A stretch of 10,227 bases of DNA, from the NCBI GenBank assembly GCA_030042755.1, contig JASHZC010000019.1:1-10227 (forward strand), given 5' to 3'. Of this stretch, positions 1 to 6,690 are shown piece after piece. The notes under the pieces are model-generated. The model had not been told where the DNA came from. It did no database searches and saw only the letters and a list, made by a program, of their open reading frames with translations. The stretch is from Vulcanimicrobiota bacterium. GTDB lineage: Bacteria; Eremiobacterota; Eremiobacteria; Baltobacterales; Baltobacteraceae. The translations under genes were made by a program, and so were the position numbers. The stretch's first letter is position 1, and each line of letters starts with the position of its first letter.

Positions 1-114
1 CTCGACGCAGCCGTCGCCCGATGGTTTGACCGAAGGATCGATTCCTTCAACGTGCTTCATAGTGTCGTGTTACGAGGTCGAGGGTCGATTCGCCCCCCGC
101 TAGAAATACGCAGT

Positions 115-459
115 ATGAGTAAGAGAGACGACATTCGCGAGGCGATCGAAGCAGCCGACTCGACGGGCCTGGTCGCAAATGAAGAGCTGCTTGCAAATTT
201 GGAGACATCGCTTCCCGTCCTTCGCGAGTCGTTTCCCGGCAGTGCTCTGCGCAAAGCGCTGCCGGAAAAGCATGGCGCGCACGAGTCGATCGATCGTTTG
301 CAGGCCGAACTCGAAAAACCCGTTCCGAACCACGCCGCGCTCAAGCGGGAGGTAAACGCGTTACGCCCCGTGCGCGAACTCGAAGCGACGATCGCGAATT
401 GGTGGGACAGTCCCATAACGCAACGCATCGTCGACGACTTGACGAGGATCGGTTTGTAG
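115..459 (+). CDS. Small hypothetical protein, 114 aa, helical
   Basis: I do not recognise this protein with certainty. The ATG at 115 opens with MSKRDDIREAIEAAD, a plausible cytoplasmic N-terminus, and the product is charged and apparently all-helical, with no signal peptide or membrane segment. It ends with a compact segment (WWDSPITQRIVDDLTRIGL). The frame stays open leftwards to the window edge and a GTG at 52 would add 21 residues, but that extension (LRGRGSIRPPLEIRS) looks untranslated, so 115 is preferred. No strong Shine-Dalgarno precedes it. The layout of helices followed by a short C-terminal block ending in G-[IL] loosely recalls DUF4404-type small proteins; this is a weak resemblance, not an assignment. 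It converges on the minus-strand gene ending at 478, 18 bases away. In positions 1-114 I see no other supportable gene; one frame could be the tail of an upstream gene. Confidence 0.6.
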   Translation: MSKRDDIREAIEAADSTGLVANEELLANLETSLPVLRESFPGSALRKALPEKHGAHESIDRLQAELEKPVPNHAALKREVNALRPVRELEATIANWWDSPITQRIVDDLTRIGL

Positions 460-462
460 TTC

Positions 463-477
463 GGCGCTACGTGCGCC
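463..477. other. Short hairpin between convergent genes
   Basis: GGCGC, a 5-base loop TACGT, then GCGCC form a perfect 5-bp GC stem exactly in the 18-base gap between two convergent stop codons. It would fold in transcripts from either direction. Neither strand has a U-run after it, so it is not a canonical intrinsic terminator; it may only be a weak bidirectional stop or 3'-end stabiliser. Confidence 0.3.
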
Positions 478-771
478 TCAATTGGTCTTGTCGATGGGAA
501 CGTACGAACGCTCGCCGGTGGCGGGATCGTATTTGACTTCGGTGAGTTTTCCGGTGGTCGGATCGATGAAACGCTCTCCGGTTTCTTGCCACGTCTTCCG
601 GCTGTTCCGGTAACCACGATAGCGCTGTTCGAAGAAAATACTACCGAGGATCACGGCTCCGAAGAAGCCGGGTAACACCGACGCGGGCCAGGCACGAGGG
701 TCGGCAATAGCGTTCCAAATCGCGACGCCAAGTAACGCAGCGCCAATGGCCACGACGATCGTGCGAATCAC
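478..771 (-). CDS. Small two-helix membrane protein with repeated acidic tail
   Basis: This is a 97-residue protein of unknown function. Residues about 4-23 (IVVAIGAALLGVAIWNAI) and about 32-47 (VLPGFFGAVILGSIFF) are hydrophobic enough to be two membrane-spanning helices. They are followed by a basic stretch (EQRYRGYRNSRK) that should sit in the cytoplasm by the positive-inside rule. The soluble tail from about residue 61 repeats one motif: TGERFIDPTTGK is followed by YDPATGERSYVP. The start is GTG at 771, overlapping the stop of the upstream ybjQ-like gene by four bases (GTGA), which indicates translational coupling. It is the last gene of the minus-strand trio. No enzymatic motif is visible. 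The role is unknown; the pairing with a YbjQ protein suggests a shared membrane or envelope function, but that is inference. Confidence 0.75.
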   Translation of the reverse strand: MIRTIVVAIGAALLGVAIWNAIADPRAWPASVLPGFFGAVILGSIFFEQRYRGYRNSRKTWQETGERFIDPTTGKLTEVKYDPATGERSYVPIDKTN

Positions 772-1094
772 GGTGAAACGGGCTCCACGATCACGGCCGT
801 GCCGTACGCGACGATCTCACTCATAGCTTGGCCGAGTTCCGACGAGTCGAAGCGCATCATGATGACGGCGTTTGCTCCCATCGTCGTTGCGTTCGCCACC
901 ATGCGATCCGTAGCGTGCCGGCGCGCTTCTTCGAGCATCTGCGTGTATTCGGTAATTTCACCGCCTGCGAGGGATCGCAGACCGGCCATGATGTTCCCGC
1001 CCAGGCCGCGGCTGCGAACCACCAACCCGAAAGCCTGTCCCAGCGTCTTGACGGTGCGATATCCCGCGACATTTTCGGTCGTGGCGATGATCAT
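768..1094 (-). CDS. YbjQ/UPF0145 (DUF74) family protein
   Basis: The 108-residue product matches the YbjQ/UPF0145 family from end to end. It opens with MIIATTENVAGYRTVKTLG, has the central GEITEYTQMLEEARRHA block, then GANAVIMMRFDSS, and closes with EIVAYGTAVIV. The family forms small ring-shaped oligomers and is often annotated as a putative heavy-metal-binding domain; its biochemical role is not established. A longer open frame exists upstream, but the ATG at 1094 is preceded by GGAAGGAG at a good distance and begins exactly where family members begin. It lies 35 bases downstream of the TetR gene and overlaps the next gene by four bases, so the three are probably one transcript. Length is normal for the family. 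Confidence 0.92.
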   Translation of the reverse strand: MIIATTENVAGYRTVKTLGQAFGLVVRSRGLGGNIMAGLRSLAGGEITEYTQMLEEARRHATDRMVANATTMGANAVIMMRFDSSELGQAMSEIVAYGTAVIVEPVSP

Positions 1095-1097
1095 GCA

Positions 1098-1107
1098 AAC
1101 TCCTTCC
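1098..1107 (-). promoter_or_regulatory. Strong ribosome binding site of the ybjQ-like gene
   Basis: Read on the minus strand this is GGAAGGAGTT, just before the ATG at 1094. It decides the start of the YbjQ-family gene against the much longer open frame. A small stem-loop (GAAGC, TAC, GCTTC on the minus strand, 1108-1120) lies immediately upstream of it. Confidence 0.8.
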
Positions 1108-1129
1108 GAAGCGTAGCTTCTTCGTCGTA

Positions 1130-1771
1130 CTACTTCGAAGGCAGTTCGGAAGTAGCATCTTCCAGCCGTAGCGTTCGCATCCAAAAGTGCGTCAGCGTCT
1201 CGGCCATTTTGTCGACCGATGGCTTCTCCGTTGCGAGAACCCATTCGGCCAACAGGGCGACGGCTGCGCTCGATAGCCCGACGGCGACAAGGCGGCTGTC
1301 CAGGTCTTGCAAAACGCCGGTTGGCTCGAGCCACTCGGTCGCGCGCGTCAGCTGTCGAACGGAACGCTCGCGTACGTCGCGGCGATGTTTCTCGAGCTCC
1401 GGACTAATCCCCAAAGACTCGATCGCATAGATGCGCGCGCGCCGCGGATCCTCGGTAAAAAACGTGTAGTACGCACGGTTCGATGCGAGCACGCGCTCGT
1501 AGACGGGCGTTTCCGTTGCGCGCAAGCCTTCGCGCACGAGGTCGTATGCGCGTTCGGCCAGATCGTCGAAAATCGCGCGCAGCAGCAACTCGCGCGACGA
1601 GAACTCTTCGTAAAAGTGCCGCGCGGTTACGCCCGACGCATTGCAGATCATCGGAATGGTTGTTTTTTGAAATCCCTGGGTGCCGAACAGATCGAATGCG
1701 GCGCCGACCAAGCGCTCGCGCCGGTCTGCGCGTCGCTCGCGGAGGGATAGGCCGCCGTACATGCGTGACAT
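1130..1771 (-). CDS. TetR/AcrR-family transcriptional regulator
   Basis: A 213-residue protein of standard TetR length. The N-terminal DNA-binding domain spans about residues 15-65: the helix RRERLVGAAFDLFGTQGFQKTTI is followed by the helix-turn-helix MICNASGVTARHFYEEFSSRE, which is the classical TetR pattern. The remainder is a helical ligand-binding and dimerisation domain (from about residue 70) whose ligand cannot be read from sequence. Start ATG at 1771 is used; a second ATG at 1762 (residue 4) is equally possible because neither has a clear ribosome binding site. The gene is divergent from the acyl-CoA dehydrogenase operon across a 59-base gap. That is the usual arrangement for a TetR repressor controlling itself and the neighbouring operon, with an acyl-CoA or pathway intermediate as a typical inducer. 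The regulatory link is inference. Confidence 0.93.
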   Translation of the reverse strand: MSRMYGGLSLRERRADRRERLVGAAFDLFGTQGFQKTTIPMICNASGVTARHFYEEFSSRELLLRAIFDDLAERAYDLVREGLRATETPVYERVLASNRAYYTFFTEDPRRARIYAIESLGISPELEKHRRDVRERSVRQLTRATEWLEPTGVLQDLDSRLVAVGLSSAAVALLAEWVLATEKPSVDKMAETLTHFWMRTLRLEDATSELPSK

Positions 1772-1830
1772 GAAGGTGAAAGCGCGGATTCGACAAACCG
1801 CCTTGTCACATCTTTCCAGGGGTGTAGCGC
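1772..1830. promoter_or_regulatory. Divergent promoter/operator region (putative)
   Basis: This 59-base gap between the TetR gene and the first acyl-CoA dehydrogenase must hold the start signals of both transcripts, unless either promoter lies inside a coding region. I see no convincing -35/-10 pair. An inverted pair GTGACA (1765-1770, inside the TetR start region) and TGTCAC (1804-1809) is present with 33 bases between the arms. It could be part of an operator, but a 6-bp match may be chance. The sequence AGGGGTG at about 1818-1824 is the only ribosome-binding-like string before the ATG at 1831. Confidence 0.45.
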
Positions 1831-2946
1831 ATGGACTTGACGTTTACTCCGCATGAGCGCGCGTTCCGCGAAGAAATTCGTGACTTCGTTGCAACCCGCT
1901 TGCCCGCGGAGATCCGGCAAAGAGTGAAGTCGGGCGATCATCTGCGGAAGGACGATTACTACCGCTGGCACCGCATCTTGTTCGATCGCGGCTGGGCCGC
2001 GCCGAGCTGGCCCGTCACCTACGGCGGGACCGGCTGGGACGCGATTCGGCGTCACATTTTCTACGAGGAAACAGCTCGCGGTTGGGCCCCGCGGATGCTG
2101 CCCTTCGGACTGAACATGGTCGCGCCGGTGCTCATGGAATTCGGCAACGACGCGCAACGCGCGCGGTTTCTTCCAAAAATCCTTTCCGGCGAAGAATTTT
2201 GGTGTCAGGGATATTCCGAGCCCGGCTCCGGATCCGATCTCGCGTCCCTTGCTACCAAAGCCAAGCGTTCAGGCAATGCGTACGTCGTTACCGGAACGAA
2301 AACGTGGATTACGGCAGCGCAGTGGGCCGACTGGATCTTTGTGCTCGCGCGTACCGATCCGCATGCAAAGAAGCAGGAGGGCATTTCGTTCATTCTCGTC
2401 GACATGCGTTCGCCCGGCGTAACGGTCCGCCCGATCACGACGATCGACGGCGGTCGGGAGATCAACGAAGTGCACTTCGATGCCGTCAGCGTTCCTAGTG
2501 AAAATCTCGTCGGGAGCGAAGGCGGCGGTTGGACGTACGCAAAGTTCCTGCTCGAGCACGAACGCACGGGAACGGCGGCAATTGCAATCTGCCGTCAAAT
2601 GTTGGAGCAACTCGGCGAGCTTCGAAACGTCGAAGGCCTCGACGACAAACGGCTCGACGAACGTATCGCGGAAGTCGATGTCGAACTGACGGCGCTTGCG
2701 TTCACCGAACTACGCGTCTTGGCAGCCGAGTCGGCCGGCAAACGTCCCGGTCCCGAATCGTCGATTCTCAAGTTGCGCGGCACCGAGATCCAACAAGCCA
2801 TCACGGAGATCGCGCTCGACGTTACCGGGCCGTATGCCGACGCGTCGGTAACGCGCCGGTATTTGAACGCACGGAAGACCTCGATTTACGCCGGATCCAA
2901 CGAGATTCAAAAGAACATCATCGCCAAGCGCATCTTGAAAGTGTGA
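1831..2946 (+). CDS. Acyl-CoA dehydrogenase, probable catalytic (alpha) subunit
   Basis: A 371-residue acyl-CoA dehydrogenase-fold flavoprotein that would introduce the alpha,beta double bond in an acyl-CoA. The N-terminal helical domain starts MDLTFTPHERAFREEIRDF. The middle beta domain carries the family signature CQGYSEPGSGSDLASL (125-140) and the FAD-stacking WIT (159-161). The C-terminal domain ends with IYAGSNEIQKNIIAKRILK. The glutamate used by medium-chain enzymes (in YEGT) is replaced by Ala in YAGS. Glu244, in LLEHERTG, lies where isovaleryl-CoA dehydrogenase and the mycobacterial FadE26-type subunits carry their catalytic base. The usual second-half FAD motifs (RxxFGxPI..Q and LHGGxG) are absent; the next gene has them. 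This points to a heteromeric enzyme. It is the first gene of the operon, four bases from the next. The substrate is unknown; a bulky or branched acyl-CoA is plausible. Confidence 0.93.
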   Translation: MDLTFTPHERAFREEIRDFVATRLPAEIRQRVKSGDHLRKDDYYRWHRILFDRGWAAPSWPVTYGGTGWDAIRRHIFYEETARGWAPRMLPFGLNMVAPVLMEFGNDAQRARFLPKILSGEEFWCQGYSEPGSGSDLASLATKAKRSGNAYVVTGTKTWITAAQWADWIFVLARTDPHAKKQEGISFILVDMRSPGVTVRPITTIDGGREINEVHFDAVSVPSENLVGSEGGGWTYAKFLLEHERTGTAAIAICRQMLEQLGELRNVEGLDDKRLDERIAEVDVELTALAFTELRVLAAESAGKRPGPESSILKLRGTEIQQAITEIALDVTGPYADASVTRRYLNARKTSIYAGSNEIQKNIIAKRILKV

Positions 2947-2950
2947 GTCG

Positions 2951-4042
2951 TTGAATTTTTCATTGAGCGACGAACAAAAATTGCTACGAGACAGCGCTGC
3001 GAGATTCGCCGCAGAGCATGCGGGAGGCGAACGCAAGGATCATTGGCGCGCGTTTTCGGAGTTGGGCTGGCTAACGATCGGCGCGCCCGAAGAGATTGGC
3101 GGTTTTGGAGGCCCGGTGGAGCGGCTGCTCTTGGTGGAACAGCTTGGCCGCGGATGCGTTATCTCGCCGTACGCGACGCAAGCGGTGCTCGCTGGAACGA
3201 TCTTACGTGACGCGCGCTGCTTCGACGCGCTCGAAGCGCTTACCGAAGGCCGGCGGCGATGTGCGGTTGCGTATGAAGAGGCGCAAGCGTCGTACAATCC
3301 GCTCGTTATCGATACGAGGCTCGAACGAAGTGCAGACGGCTGGAGTCTGTCCGGCGCGAAATCGCGCGTTCTCGATGCCTCGACGGCTGATACGCTCATC
3401 GTTTCCGCGCGCATCGGCGCCGACGTTGCACTCGTTGCCGTGCCGGCGTCGGGGGAGGGGCTTTCGCGTCGCCCGTATCCGGCCGAAGACGGACACGACG
3501 TGTCCGAGATCGGCTTCGACCGCGTGCCGCTCGCGGGCGACGCCGTTATCGCGCGCGGCGATGCGCTGGAGTTGCTGGAGAATGCACTCGATCACGCGAC
3601 CGCCGCGATCTGCGCCGAGGCGCTTGGCCTGTGTTCGACGATGCTCGAAACGACGGTTGCATATACGAAGGAGCGCGTGCAGTTTGGCGTGCCGCTGAGT
3701 TCGTTTCAAGTCCTGCAGCATCGCATGGCCGACATGTATGTCGAGCTCGAACTGATGCGCTCGATGGCCTACTATGCTGCGATGACGCTCGAAAGCGAGG
3801 TCGATAGCGACGCACGCAAGCAAGGTATTTCGGCTGCCAAAGCGCAGATCGCTCGATCCGGAAAATTCATCGGACAACAGACGATTCAGCTGCATGGCGG
3901 GATCGGAATGAGCGAAGAATATACGGTTGGCCGGTATTTCAAGCGGATGACGTTGCTCGAGCGCGTATTTGGCGATCGCTCGTATCATCTTCAGCGCTAC
4001 GTCGACCTTCAACGCCCGGCGCGCCAGCCGGTCGCGTTGTAA
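2951..4042 (+). CDS. Acyl-CoA dehydrogenase-like protein, probable non-catalytic (beta) subunit
   Basis: A 363-residue acyl-CoA dehydrogenase-fold protein. The start is TTG at 2951 with only a weak ribosome binding site, chosen because it gives MNFSLSDEQKLLRDSAARF, the typical family N-terminus, four bases after the previous stop. The middle domain lacks the GSGSD signature and the WIT motif (KSRVLDA stands there instead). The C-terminal half keeps the FAD-contact motifs RVQFGVPLSSFQVLQH (242-257) and LHGGIGMSEEY (314-324). The helix that holds the catalytic Glu in the partner reads ALDHATAAI here, and the C-terminus (FGDRSYHLQRY) has no YEGT glutamate. The two proteins therefore complement each other, as in the FadE26-FadE27 and FadE28-FadE29 heterotetramers of actinobacterial steroid side-chain oxidation. 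Subunit partnership is inferred from motif loss and gene adjacency. Confidence 0.9.
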   Translation: MNFSLSDEQKLLRDSAARFAAEHAGGERKDHWRAFSELGWLTIGAPEEIGGFGGPVERLLLVEQLGRGCVISPYATQAVLAGTILRDARCFDALEALTEGRRRCAVAYEEAQASYNPLVIDTRLERSADGWSLSGAKSRVLDASTADTLIVSARIGADVALVAVPASGEGLSRRPYPAEDGHDVSEIGFDRVPLAGDAVIARGDALELLENALDHATAAICAEALGLCSTMLETTVAYTKERVQFGVPLSSFQVLQHRMADMYVELELMRSMAYYAAMTLESEVDSDARKQGISAAKAQIARSGKFIGQQTIQLHGGIGMSEEYTVGRYFKRMTLLERVFGDRSYHLQRYVDLQRPARQPVAL

Positions 4043-4060
4043 AGGCGCGGGGAGCTGGCC

Positions 4061-5761
4061 GTGAAGAGCACGATCGGAAGATTCTTGATCTCATGCTTGC
4101 GCGACGTAGGTATTCGGCACGCGATCGGCGTGCCCGGCGATTACAATCTTCCGCTGCTCGAGCAAATCGAAGAAGTCGATGGGATCGATTTCGTCAGCGC
4201 GTGCAATGAGCTCAACGCCGCCTACGCAGCCGACGGCAACGCGCGCATGAATGGTATCTCCGCGCTCATTACCACCTACGGCGTGGGCGAGCTGAGCGCG
4301 ATCAACGGCGTTGCCGGTGCCTGCGCCGAACACGTTCCGGTGGTTTGCATCACCGGCGCGCCGCCAATGCATGCGACGCAGCAGCGCATGCTGCTCCATC
4401 ACACGCTCGGAGACGGCAACTTCGACAACACGTTGGCTTGCTTTCGAGAATTCACAGCGGCTCAAGCTCGTCTCACGCCGCTAAACGCGGCCGGTGAAAT
4501 CTACCGAGTTTTGCGCGCTTGCATGCGCGAGAAACGTCCGGTCTATATCCAAGTACCGTCCGACATCACCCATTTCGAGATCGATGTACCGCCGGACCGG
4601 TTGGAGATCGCGGACGAGTCGAGCGAACCGGAGCGGCTCGCGGCAGCGGTGGCGCGCGTTTCGGAATTGCTTTCGAAATCCGAGCGGCCGTCGCTGCTCG
4701 TCGACATGGACGTCGAGCGGTTTGGGCTTGCGGATGCGCTCGTCGAGCTGGTCGAAAAGGCGCAAATTCCGTTTGCGGCGCTCTCGACCGGGAAATGCGC
4801 GCTCGACGAGAGCCATCGCCTCTACCTCGGCATCTATGCCGGCCAAGGTTCTGCCCCCCACGTGCGGGAGCGGATCGAATCGTCGGACTGTTTGCTCGCG
4901 ATCGCACCGCGATTCATCGACACCAACTCGTTGTGGTTCTCGCAGAAGATGCCGCCCTCGACCGTGTACGTGAATCCGTACAACGTGACGATCGGCCGAG
5001 ATTCGTTCGAAGGCGTCGTCGCAAAGGAATTCCTCGCTCGACTCATAGCGGATGTTGCGCGTCGCCCTTCGTCCTTCGACTACGCTCACTCCGTTCGCTT
5101 CGCTCAGGATGACAAGAAGGATGAGACAACGGACGGGTTGTCTCAGCGATCGTTTTGGACGCACGTCGCCGGGTTTTTCCGCGAAGGTGATGTCGTCATC
5201 GCCGAGACGGGAACGTCGCGCGTAGCGTTGACCGGCGTCCGAATGCCGCGCGGAACGACCTTCATTTCGCAGGGACTCTGGGGATCGATCGGCTACACGT
5301 TGCCGGCGCTGCTGGGTTCGTTGCTGGCCGCGCCGCATCGGCGCCACCTGCTGTTTATCGGCGACGGATCGTTCCAGCTCACGGCGCAGGAACTCTCGAC
5401 GATTCTCGCGCGCGGCTTGAACCCGATCGTGTTTCTGCTCGACAATGGCGGCTATACCGTCGAGCGCATGATTTTGGGCGAGGACGCTTCGCACAACGAC
5501 ATCGCGTCGTGGGACTATACGAAGCTGGCTGCCGCCCTCGCTCCCGAATCGAACATCTATACGGCGAGGATTACGAGCGAGGTCGAGCTGCGACGCACGC
5601 TCGAAACGCTCGATCGCGAAACGCGGCCCGCGCTCGTCGAAGTAGCGTTGCACTATCTCGATGCGCCGGAGATGCTCAAGAAAGCCGGGAAGATGCTTGC
5701 GGAATTCGAGTACGGTCCGCGCGGACCGCATCGCCTTCCCCTAAGCGGTGTGGTCTTGTGA
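4061..5761 (+). CDS. Thiamine-diphosphate 2-keto-acid decarboxylase (pyruvate/indolepyruvate decarboxylase family)
   Basis: A 566-residue cytoplasmic ThDP enzyme of usual family length, which decarboxylates a 2-oxo acid to an aldehyde and CO2. All catalytic residues known from yeast and Zymomonas pyruvate decarboxylase are visible: Asp27 in GVPGDYN, Glu50 in ACNELNAAYAADG, the histidine pair 113-114 in LLHHTLGDG, and Glu468 in GGYTVERM. The ThDP motif runs from GDGSFQ (434-439) to DNGGY (461-465). This separates it from acetolactate synthase and oxalyl-CoA decarboxylase. Pyruvate, indolepyruvate, phenylpyruvate or branched-chain keto acids are all possible substrates. Start GTG at 4061 follows a GGGGAG site. 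The stop overlaps the permease start by four bases (GTGA). Residues about 335-362, in the linker before the C-terminal domain, are encoded by a REP-like repeat and a hairpin, and are low-complexity, hydrophilic sequence unlike the rest of the protein. Confidence 0.93.
   Translation: MKSTIGRFLISCLRDVGIRHAIGVPGDYNLPLLEQIEEVDGIDFVSACNELNAAYAADGNARMNGISALITTYGVGELSAINGVAGACAEHVPVVCITGAPPMHATQQRMLLHHTLGDGNFDNTLACFREFTAAQARLTPLNAAGEIYRVLRACMREKRPVYIQVPSDITHFEIDVPPDRLEIADESSEPERLAAAVARVSELLSKSERPSLLVDMDVERFGLADALVELVEKAQIPFAALSTGKCALDESHRLYLGIYAGQGSAPHVRERIESSDCLLAIAPRFIDTNSLWFSQKMPPSTVYVNPYNVTIGRDSFEGVVAKEFLARLIADVARRPSSFDYAHSVRFAQDDKKDETTDGLSQRSFWTHVAGFFREGDVVIAETGTSRVALTGVRMPRGTTFISQGLWGSIGYTLPALLGSLLAAPHRRHLLFIGDGSFQLTAQELSTILARGLNPIVFLLDNGGYTVERMILGEDASHNDIASWDYTKLAAALAPESNIYTARITSEVELRRTLETLDRETRPALVEVALHYLDAPEMLKKAGKMLAEFEYGPRGPHRLPLSGVVL
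5071..5121. repeat. REP-like interspersed repeat translated in frame
   Basis: On the minus strand this reads TTGTCATCCTGAGCGAAGCG, then AACGGAGTGAGCGTAGTCG, then AAGGAC. Repeats of the form 'gtcatcctgagcgaagcgaa...gtcgaagga' are scattered in many bacterial genomes, mostly between genes. Flanking TCCTTC (5072-5077) and GAAGGA (5116-5121) are inverted copies. Here it sits inside the decarboxylase gene, keeps the frame, and encodes SFDYAHSVRFAQDDKKD. Recognition is from memory of the repeat class; copy number in this genome is unknown. Confidence 0.65.
5122..5145. repeat. Perfect 9-bp hairpin inside the decarboxylase gene
   Basis: TGAGACAAC (5122-5130), loop GGACGG, GTTGTCTCA (5137-5145). It directly abuts the REP-like repeat and probably belongs to the same insertion. 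It encodes part of ETTDGLSQ in the interdomain linker. There is no U-run, so termination is not expected. Confidence 0.75.
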
Positions 5762-6690
5762 GGGCGGCGGCCGTTGTCGTTCTGGCCGTCGTCATCGCGG
5801 TGCTTCCGCGGCTGGTTCCTCAGTTTGTTGCATTTGAATTCACGTACGTCGGCGCATATACCATTGCGATCGTCGGCTTGGTGATCCTCATCGGAAAAAT
5901 TGGACAGATCTCGCTCGGTCACGGCGCGTTCATGGCCGTGGGCGGATATACCGTCGCCATTCTTTCGACGTTCGGAATCGGATACGGCGTGTCGATACCA
6001 CTGGCGGCGATTTCATCTGCGTTGCTTGGCGTGCTGCTCGGCGTTATTGCTCTTCGCCTTGCGGGAATCTATCTCGCGCTCGCGACGTTTGCGCTCGCGG
6101 CGTCGATACCGCCCTTGCTCAAACGGTTCAGCAGCGTCACGCACGGTGCGCAAGGGATCACGCTGCCGCCGCTTCCAGAACTTGGGATGTACTATCTCAC
6201 GTGGGGAATCGCGGCGCTGCTCCTGGCCGTTGCGTTCGTCGTTTTACGCGGGCGCGTCGGTCGCGCGTTTCGCGCACTTCGCGATAGCGAAGTCGCCGCC
6301 GTCTCGTTCGGCATCAATCCGGTGCTTTACAAGACGCTCGCGTTCGGTTGGAGCGCAATGTACGCCGGTATCGCCGGTGCGCTGATCGCCGTGGTAACTG
6401 CGTACATCAGCCCCGACATCTACGGCATTCCGCTTTCGCTAACATTACTCGTCGGTGCCGTCGTCGGCGGTCTCGACATGATCTGGGGCGCGATCGTCGG
6501 CGCCATCGTTATCGAATTTCTACCCATCTGGTCGCAAGCAGTGAATCCGGCGCTCTCCTCGGTCGTGTACGGAATCGCGCTGATCCTCGTCATGATATTC
6601 CTGCCGGGCGGGATAGCCGGAACCATTGCTCGCCGTCTCCCGAGCCCTCGTCAAAACCCCGTTATAAGGAGGGATTATGAGCACACATAA
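5758..6690 (+). CDS. livM: Branched-chain amino acid-type ABC transporter permease, LivM family
   Basis: A 310-residue integral membrane permease of the Liv/HAAT transporter class. The start is GTG at 5758, overlapping the decarboxylase stop by four bases; the frame is open further upstream, but that part lies inside the decarboxylase. Hydrophobic helices occupy most of the chain. The LivM hallmark GQISLGHGAFMAVGGY lies at 49-64, and the cytoplasmic coupling loop RGRVGRAFRALRDSEVAAVSFGI at 164-186 contacts the ATPases, followed by YKTLAFGWSAMYAGIAGAL. The C-terminus ends with FLPGGIAG and a basic tail. LivM normally pairs with LivH in a heterodimeric channel; no livH is present in this window. 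The end overlaps the binding-protein gene by 14 bases. The substrate may be a branched-chain or aromatic amino acid or another carboxylate, since this transporter class is promiscuous. Confidence 0.93.
   Translation: MRAAAVVVLAVVIAVLPRLVPQFVAFEFTYVGAYTIAIVGLVILIGKIGQISLGHGAFMAVGGYTVAILSTFGIGYGVSIPLAAISSALLGVLLGVIALRLAGIYLALATFALAASIPPLLKRFSSVTHGAQGITLPPLPELGMYYLTWGIAALLLAVAFVVLRGRVGRAFRALRDSEVAAVSFGINPVLYKTLAFGWSAMYAGIAGALIAVVTAYISPDIYGIPLSLTLLVGAVVGGLDMIWGAIVGAIVIEFLPIWSQAVNPALSSVVYGIALILVMIFLPGGIAGTIARRLPSPRQNPVIRRDYEHT
6666..6673 (+). promoter_or_regulatory. Strong ribosome binding site of the binding-protein gene
   Basis: AAGGAGGG, almost the full anti-16S complement, lies four bases before the ATG at 6677 and inside the end of livM. 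It is the strongest site in the operon, fitting the need for excess binding protein over permease. Confidence 0.8.

Noticed and set aside
463..477. Canonical intrinsic terminator
   Set aside because: The 5-bp stem lacks a U-run on either strand.
57..617. 186-aa minus-strand frame across the first small gene
   Set aside because: It overlaps both the plus-strand small protein and the well-supported membrane protein gene, and its composition (Ser/Arg/Pro-rich) looks non-coding.
3203..4012. 269-aa antisense open frame over the second acyl-CoA dehydrogenase
   Set aside because: Shadow of a clear family member; no recognisable motif of its own.
4481..5731. 416-aa open frame antisense to the decarboxylase
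   Set aside because: It mirrors a gene with every expected catalytic motif; its translation is Arg-rich low-complexity sequence typical of shadow frames in GC-rich DNA.
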